From JBDRCU01 sp043821485 (lineage in GTDB: Bacteria; Patescibacteriota; Minisyncoccia; 2-02-FULL-40-12; IGHO2-01-FULL-4-A): a DNA stretch of 35,918 nucleotides. The stretch's first letter is position 1, and the number at the start of each line of letters is the position of its first letter. Where the stretch lies: NCBI GenBank assembly GCA_043821485.1, contig JBDRCU010000026.1, positions 1-35,918 on the forward strand, written 5' to 3'. A program made the translations under genes and the position numbers. Positions 31,333 to 35,918 of this stretch are shown here, one piece after another. Below the pieces are notes generated by a model, which saw only the letters and a program-made list of their open reading frames with translations, made no database searches and had not been told where the DNA came from.

Positions 31333-32118
31333 TTATCCATTAAATGCATATACTCCATCTTTAATGAAAGAGGAGGCAGCAACATCAAGCGCAAATTTTA
31401 TCTTAGATTCATGACCAGCAATATGAGAAGCTTCAAGCATTAATTCAAGCGGTTCAATTACTAATTCTGTATTTACTGCAAATCCTCCCTCATTGCCAAC
31501 ATTTGCAGAACTTGGACCATATTTCTCTATAATAATATCCTGCAATGCGTGATGGATCTCTGCCCCAATCTCAAGAGATTCAGCAAGAGATTCGTCCTGT
31601 GGCACAACATGATATTCCTGAAAAGCCAAATTCGATTTAGCGTGCTTGCCTCCATTGATCAGATTCATATATAACAAAGGTTCTTTACGAGAGCTAGAGA
31701 TATCTGCAAGTGATGGCAAATATTCATAGACCTCTTTACCAGAAGCAATTGCAGCTGCCTTAGCACATGCAACACTTACTCCAATTATTGCATTACCCCC
31801 TAGCTTAGACTTATTCTTAGTTCCGTCCAGCTGAATCATTATATTATCAATATCTCTCTGATGAGTTATTTCTTTACCTTTAAGTGCCGGCTCAATAATT
31901 TCAATAATATTGCTAATTGCTTTTTTAACGCCTTTGCCGTTATAGTGTTCTATATCTCCGTCGCGAAGCTCATGCGCTTCATGTTCTCCTGTACTTGCAC
32001 CTGATGGAACTGCAAAACTTCCAATCTTATCTCCCACGTGAACATCTACTTGAATAGTAGGCGTCCCTCGTGAATCAAGTATTTCTTCTGCTTTAATTGT
32101 ATCGATTTTCATTGACAT
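31333..32118 (-). CDS. eno: Enolase, N-terminal part (split by an in-frame stop)
   Basis: This 261-aa frame covers the enolase N-terminal domain and first half of the barrel: IKAEEILDSRGTPTIQVDV, VPSGASTGEHEAHELRDGD, QLDGTKNKSKLGGNAIIGVS, NLINGGKHAKSNLAFQEYHV, and the Mg ligand in FALDVAASSF. It ends YAFNG-UAA where enolases usually have Lys. Reading through UAA restores a normal 410-codon enolase. Enolase makes PEP from 2-phosphoglycerate. It starts one base after the glycerate kinase stop. Confidence 0.88.
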   Translation of the reverse strand: MSMKIDTIKAEEILDSRGTPTIQVDVHVGDKIGSFAVPSGASTGEHEAHELRDGDIEHYNGKGVKKAISNIIEIIEPALKGKEITHQRDIDNIMIQLDGTKNKSKLGGNAIIGVSVACAKAAAIASGKEVYEYLPSLADISSSRKEPLLYMNLINGGKHAKSNLAFQEYHVVPQDESLAESLEIGAEIHHALQDIIIEKYGPSSANVGNEGGFAVNTELVIEPLELMLEASHIAGHESKIKFALDVAASSFIKDGVYAFNG

Positions 32119-32119
32119 G

Positions 32120-33418
32120 TTATTTTGTTAATAATATTTGTAAGTCTGCGACATTAGTACCAGTAGCACCTGTGAATATGAGGTCGCCGATTTTCTCAAA
32201 AAATGGATATGTATCCCAGCTTTCTCTATATTTATCAGTGCTTAATTTTAACTTTTTAATTTTTGCCAAAGTCTTTTTATCAATTATAGCACCTGCAGCG
32301 TCACTATTATCTATACCATCTGAAGCGCATGATATGAAAGTCTGATTCTTTCTAATGTGGTCCAATGCTGCAAGGGTGAAAAATTGATTGCGTCCTCCAC
32401 GTGCATCTTTGTCTGGCTTGCCTTTCATTTTTATCTCTCCCCCTCCTACTATAACAGTATTGGGTTTTGCATGTTTTAATAATTTCTTAATAGCTGTATC
32501 AGCAAAATCATACAAAGGTCTTCTGAATATATATGGCTTAAATTTAAACTCCCATGCTTTGGCTGCCATTGCACGAAGCGCTTGTTTATTTGAAATGAGT
32601 GGTATATTTGTAACTTTTTTAAAATATTTATTATTCTTCGGAGTCTCGGTAAGAACAAATTCTTCTTCTAAATCATGCTCCCTAAGAAGCTCGAATGCAT
32701 CCTTAACTGTAGACTCGTCCTTGTATGTCGGACCAGAAGCAACATCTTCAAAAACATCTCCCGGTATATCACAAAAGATCAGCCCAATAATACTGGCTGG
32801 AAAAAGTAATTTTGCTAATCCCCCTCCTTTCAATTGAGAGGTATGTTTGCGAACAGTATTAAGTTCATGGATAGTCCATTCAGTCATCAGGGAAGCATCA
32901 TATAGTTTAGTCCCCTGATCGCATTCGCTCTGTGGCCAGCACAAAAGTGCTGATCCGCCTCCTGAAACGATAGTAATAACAAGATCGTCTTTTTTAATCT
33001 TTGAAGCAAGTTCAACGATATGACCAGCAGCATTTACATTATCTTGCGATGGCCTTGGATGCGTACCTTTAAAAGTAGTTAAATATTTGCAAGCTCCGTT
33101 TATCTGCTTATCTATTATGAATCCGTCTTTGATACGGGAACCTAATATTCTTTCCAAAGCAAGAGCAGCAGTACATGAAGCTTTGCCTATTCCTATTACA
33201 TATAAATTTTTAAAATCATCCAAATCAAAATACTGTCCCATTATGAATAATGTACTCCCATCTAATATGACATTATCGCGTATCACATTAGCCGTATCTA
33301 GAGCGTCATAGCCAGCACATAATATATCCAGTACTGCTGAACGCTCTTTTGATGTTGCTATTTTTTTTCGATTTATTATCCAGTCTTTAGGGTCATTAAT
33401 CATAGAGCTGTCTATCAT
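32120..33418 (-). CDS. Glycerate 2-kinase (MOFRL family)
   Basis: This 432-aa protein is a class II glycerate kinase, which phosphorylates D-glycerate at C2 to 2-phosphoglycerate. Motifs are YVIGIGKASCTAALALE, GTHPRPSQDNV, ITIVSGGGSALLCWP, ELNTVRKHTSQLKGGGLAKL, PGDVFEDVASGPT, and, in the C-terminal MOFRL domain, GGRNQFFTLAAL, ASDGIDNSDAAGAIID and TGATGTNVADLQIL. The start overlaps the upstream dehydrogenase stop (ATGA). Its product is the substrate of the next gene, enolase. Confidence 0.93.
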   Translation of the reverse strand: MIDSSMINDPKDWIINRKKIATSKERSAVLDILCAGYDALDTANVIRDNVILDGSTLFIMGQYFDLDDFKNLYVIGIGKASCTAALALERILGSRIKDGFIIDKQINGACKYLTTFKGTHPRPSQDNVNAAGHIVELASKIKKDDLVITIVSGGGSALLCWPQSECDQGTKLYDASLMTEWTIHELNTVRKHTSQLKGGGLAKLLFPASIIGLIFCDIPGDVFEDVASGPTYKDESTVKDAFELLREHDLEEEFVLTETPKNNKYFKKVTNIPLISNKQALRAMAAKAWEFKFKPYIFRRPLYDFADTAIKKLLKHAKPNTVIVGGGEIKMKGKPDKDARGGRNQFFTLAALDHIRKNQTFISCASDGIDNSDAAGAIIDKKTLAKIKKLKLSTDKYRESWDTYPFFEKIGDLIFTGATGTNVADLQILLTK

Positions 33419-34425
33419 TTAATCTCTACTACATTCTGCGGTTTACCATCCATAAATGCTTTTATATTCTCTGCGGTAATCTTGAATCGTGCCATATCTG
33501 ATTCAATAGAATGTGAGCCTATATGCGGAGTTATTACAACATTCGGCATGTCTATAAGTATATGATCCTGAATAAGGGTTTTCAATTCATTTATAGCCAA
33601 ATCTCCTGATGTAAGTTCTGCTTCCTCTTTTAGTTCGCGTTCCTCTTCAAGAACATCTAGCCCTGCTCCTGCAATATATCCGGATTGTAACGCTTCGACA
33701 AAAGCACTTGTATCAATAAGGCCTCCGCGCGCAGCATTTATTACATAAGCTCCTTTTTTCATATATCCTATCATTTCTTTATTAAGCATATGATGAGTTT
33801 CTTTCATATATGGCGCATGGAAGGTTACAATATCTGATTGCTCAAGAAGTTCTTTGAATGTCATATATTTGATACCTGTCTCTTTGGCGAACTCTTCATC
33901 TGGATATGGATCACTTGCAATTACATTCATACCAAAACCCTTCGCAATACGAACAACATTCTTCCCTATCTTACCTACACCTACTACACCCAGTGTTTTG
34001 CCGACAAGATCAAATCCCTGCAATTCTTTAATCCTAAAATCTCCATCTTCCCTGACCTGATGATAAGCGTCGAATATCTTACGCGACACTGTAAGCATTA
34101 GTGCAAAAGTATGTTCAGCTACTGAATACGAGCCATAACCCGGCACGCTGCAAACTGTAATTCCCTTTTCCTTTGCATAAGCAGTATCAATATGGTCAAA
34201 CCCAGTTGACTGTGTAGCTATTAGCTTAAGCGTTGGAATAGCATCAATAATTTCTTTATTGACTTCTGAACTCACAAACACTGTTAGAATCTCCGCATCA
34301 CGCGCTTTGTCTATATTATCCATCTCAAGCTTCTCTTCATAACACGTCATATCAATATCACTTGGAAGATTCTCCAATAGAACTGCTTCAGTATCTTTAT
34401 CTGTCCCAAAACAAATTATTTTCAT
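33415..34425 (-). CDS. D-2-hydroxyacid dehydrogenase
   Basis: This 336-aa NAD-dependent enzyme of the D-isomer 2-hydroxyacid dehydrogenase family has the Rossmann motif LGVVGVGKIGKNVVRIAKGF, substrate loop VPGYGSYSVAEHTFALML, catalytic Arg in NAARGGLIDT, Glu in GAGLDVLEEE and His in VITPHIGSHS. Overall it looks most like D-lactate dehydrogenase. The fused position before glycerate kinase also allows hydroxypyruvate/glycerate reductase activity. It is co-translated with glycerate kinase. Confidence 0.9.
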   Translation of the reverse strand: MKIICFGTDKDTEAVLLENLPSDIDMTCYEEKLEMDNIDKARDAEILTVFVSSEVNKEIIDAIPTLKLIATQSTGFDHIDTAYAKEKGITVCSVPGYGSYSVAEHTFALMLTVSRKIFDAYHQVREDGDFRIKELQGFDLVGKTLGVVGVGKIGKNVVRIAKGFGMNVIASDPYPDEEFAKETGIKYMTFKELLEQSDIVTFHAPYMKETHHMLNKEMIGYMKKGAYVINAARGGLIDTSAFVEALQSGYIAGAGLDVLEEERELKEEAELTSGDLAINELKTLIQDHILIDMPNVVITPHIGSHSIESDMARFKITAENIKAFMDGKPQNVVEIK

Positions 34426-34435
34426 ATTATATTAA

Positions 34436-34783
34436 TTAATCAACAAAAAATCCAGGATCAATACTATTCTCCCCGCCAAATCCGAATATAAATGACAACA
34501 TTACTAATATGACCAAGAACACAATCGTATAAACCAGCATCCTTACCGCGTCTATCTTCTCTCCTTTGAGATACATCAGGATAGGTTTTACAAATATCAA
34601 TGACCCAACTATAGCAGCTGACACAACAAATAGGAGCAAAAATGCTACAGGCCCCCAAAAATTGTTAATTGCCCCGAATATCTCTTCCCCGCGGAACATC
34701 AACCACGAAACCAGAATCACATATGCAAACACTGCCACAGCATGAAGTAAGCCATGAAGTGCTAATTTTGCATTATTATTCAT
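34436..34783 (-). CDS. Three-helix membrane protein of unknown function
   Basis: This 115-aa protein has three predicted membrane helices, at about 10-28 (GLLHAVAVFAYVILVSWLM), 44-68 (GPVAFLLLFVVSAAIVGSLI) and 82-104 (MLVYTIVFLVILVMLSFIFG). The loop between the second and third is basic (KPILMYLKGEK). No family is recognised. It is the first gene of the glycolytic cluster, ten bases before the dehydrogenase. A terminator stands upstream. Confidence 0.72.
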   Translation of the reverse strand: MNNNAKLALHGLLHAVAVFAYVILVSWLMFRGEEIFGAINNFWGPVAFLLLFVVSAAIVGSLIFVKPILMYLKGEKIDAVRMLVYTIVFLVILVMLSFIFGFGGENSIDPGFFVD

Positions 34784-34850
34784 AATAAAAATTGATTAGA
34801 ATAGTATCTCAATATTAACATAATTCCCGATCTCAATAAAATCACAAAAG

Positions 34851-34876
34851 AAAAACGGCTCAAGAGAGCCGTTTTT
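34851..34876. terminator. Intrinsic terminator
   Basis: AAAAACGGCTC-AAGA-GAGCCGTTTTT is a perfect 11-bp stem with a 4-nt loop and A and T runs on its two sides. It ends the sigma/anti-sigma transcript on minus. Confidence 0.9.
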
Positions 34877-34905
34877 CCCAATTTTCATCCCCTTCCGGAT
34901 GCAGG

Positions 34906-35001
34906 CTAGGCAGAGTCTTCTTCGAGGATCCCGATGCTCTTAATCTCGAGATCGAGACTACTCCCAACCGTAAGATCGTCATTGAACCCATACCAGGGCA
35001 T
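34906..35001 (-). CDS. Possible 31-aa peptide
   Basis: An ATG at 35001 opens 31 codons (MPWYGFNDDLTVGSS..., ending ILEEDSA-UAG) between the anti-sigma-like gene and its terminator. GC content and codon use look more gene-like than the AT-rich spacers elsewhere. There is no Shine-Dalgarno site, but most genes here lack one. It could also be a structured 3' UTR, as CATCC/GGATG and CTCGA-type dyads are present. Confidence 0.35.
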   Translation of the reverse strand: MPWYGFNDDLTVGSSLDLEIKSIGILEEDSA

Positions 35002-35026
35002 AAAACTCGTCTAGACCCGACTATCT

Positions 35027-35809
35027 TTAATCTTTACCTTTGTCTTCTCCGTTTTGAACAGATGCGCCTTCTAAGCGTCGCGTTCTTACTCTTGCCTCTT
35101 CTCCTGCTTTTTCTAATTCACCTATTGCGTCACCGATCTCTTCTCTATTTTGATTTTGTTCCATCTCTCTCACCTGAGACAATGTTTCTCCTCTTGCCTG
35201 CAGTGAATTCTGTAATTGCATATTGAGCATAAGTGCAACCCGAACTCTGTTTTGTTCTTCAAGCTGCTCTATTTTTCTCTCTGCTTCCTGAATCTGAACC
35301 TGTAGTCTTTCCCTAACCTTATTTTGCTCTTCGTTATTCTCTGATTTCTCTTCATCTGCCATAACTTCAACCAAATCATTAAGCCTGTTATCTGCAAGTT
35401 TAACCTCATATCTTGCCTGATTTTCTTCACCAAACGTAACAGCAGATACTACATTCTCATTCACATGCAGTTTCCACCCATAGAGCGTGTCGCCAGGCAG
35501 GCTTTCTTGCGCAGCCGCACTCAAACCCATACTACCAACCCCTAATATTATTATCGCATATAGTAGCCTCATAGCACTAAAAGCTGGTCGAAATCCGCCG
35601 AACATGCTAGGAACAGTATGACCGAGGACTTCAGAGCCATCTTGTTTTATTCTGACTTTTGGACGAATCTCTTCGGGAAGTGTTACACCTTCACCAATGG
35701 GATTCTTTTCTATATGGAGAGCCAATTTTTTCTCAAACTCATTAGACCACGAATCAGAACTAATTCGCTCTTTTTTAACCTTCTTTAATTTTTCTATAAA
35801 ATCTTTCAT
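35027..35809 (-). CDS. Anti-sigma-like membrane protein with DUF5667-type domain
   Basis: This 260-aa protein has a cytoplasmic N-terminus of about 80 residues, one membrane helix at 81-99 (RLLYAIIILGVGSMGLSAAA), then QESLPGDTLYGWKLHVNENV, the start typical of DUF5667 domains. A long Glu/Gln/Arg-rich coiled coil fills residues 120-240. The gene begins one base after the stop of an ECF sigma factor, the classic place for its membrane anti-sigma partner. The first 40 residues (LKKVKKERISSDSWSNEFEK) would be the sigma-binding part. The signal is unknown. Confidence 0.82.
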   Translation of the reverse strand: MKDFIEKLKKVKKERISSDSWSNEFEKKLALHIEKNPIGEGVTLPEEIRPKVRIKQDGSEVLGHTVPSMFGGFRPAFSAMRLLYAIIILGVGSMGLSAAAQESLPGDTLYGWKLHVNENVVSAVTFGEENQARYEVKLADNRLNDLVEVMADEEKSENNEEQNKVRERLQVQIQEAERKIEQLEEQNRVRVALMLNMQLQNSLQARGETLSQVREMEQNQNREEIGDAIGELEKAGEEARVRTRRLEGASVQNGEDKGKD

Positions 35810-35810
35810 A

Positions 35811-35918
35811 TTATTTGTCTTTATTCAAAATCTTCTTTATATTTTCTAAGGCACGGTGTAGCTTCACACGCGCAGCCACTTCTGATATACCCGTAATTTT
35901 TGCTATCTCTGAATTAGA
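35811..35918 (-). CDS. ECF sigma factor, C-terminal end (partial)
   Basis: The last 35 codons of a gene that enters from the right edge read SNSEIAKITGISEVAARVKL, then HRALENIKKIL. This is the helix-turn-helix of sigma region 4 that binds the -35 box. The stop is one base before the start of the anti-sigma-like gene, so the two are translationally coupled. Confidence 0.85.
   Translation of the reverse strand, partial: SNSEIAKITGISEVAARVKLHRALENIKKILNKDK

Noticed and set aside
31333..31335. Alternative genetic code as the cause of the enolase stop
   Set aside because: The codon is UAA, which ends many complete genes here; known CPR recoding uses UGA for Gly, and UGA also acts as a stop in this window (gpmI, glycerate dehydrogenase-like gene).

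Overview
The window looks like chromosomal DNA of an ultra-small, genome-reduced bacterium, most likely from the Candidate Phyla Radiation (Patescibacteria). This is an inference from gene content and size. Several universal proteins are shorter than usual (EF-Ts about 149 aa, RF1 297 aa, ATP synthase delta 126 aa and epsilon 79 aa, pyruvate kinase 268 aa). Genes are packed tightly, and the base composition is AT-rich. There are several modular surface proteins of a kind familiar from CPR genomes. UGA, UAA and UAG all end real genes, so I see no sign of recoding. No rRNA, CRISPR array or insertion sequence was recognised.

Layout. 1-3366 (minus) is the start of a giant protein that runs off the left edge: an excisionase/MerR-like DNA-binding domain, a transmembrane helix and a long repetitive fibre-like ectodomain. 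It diverges from a tiny MerR-type protein (3849-4058) across a 482-bp region rich in short repeats and palindromes. 4149-6129 (minus) is a tRNA-Thr/Tyr/Thr - rpmG - tRNA-Trp cluster with two paralogous HTH-plus-YWxEGAK genes lodged in it. 6151-10489 holds translation genes (tsf, rpsB, rpmE, prfA, rplY) with two small membrane proteins. 10539-15138 holds a Glu/Leu-type dehydrogenase, CorA, a HAD hydrolase, MscL with a zinc ribbon, an alpha/beta hydrolase and small membrane proteins. 15219-22102 (minus) is a complete F-type ATP synthase operon, atpBEFHA-x-GD-y-C, with two extra genes. 22310-29167 holds a slipin and three secreted or surface proteins around gpmI. 29164-34783 (minus) holds an AlkD-like glycosylase and a lower-glycolysis cluster (2-hydroxyacid dehydrogenase, glycerate 2-kinase, enolase, pyruvate kinase). 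34906-35918 holds a possible peptide gene, an anti-sigma-like membrane protein and the end of an ECF sigma factor.

How the genes fit together. GpmI and glycerate kinase both deliver 2-phosphoglycerate to enolase; pyruvate kinase then makes ATP and pyruvate, and the 2-hydroxyacid dehydrogenase could reduce pyruvate to D-lactate or feed glycerate in. The F-ATPase has a proton-type c subunit and, without respiratory genes in view, may run as a proton pump or use a gradient obtained elsewhere. The surface proteins share modules and probably mediate contact with other cells.

The points most worth a second look are: the HTH-membrane-fibre protein and its palindromic divergent regulatory region; the HTH/YWxEGAK gene pair in the tRNA cluster, one with an inverted repeat around its promoter and the other ending inside tRNA-Tyr; an in-frame UAA that splits enolase; a pyruvate kinase without its lid and regulatory domains; an epsilon subunit lacking its helical domain next to an extra small helical protein; and promoters so close to start codons that many mRNAs should be leaderless.
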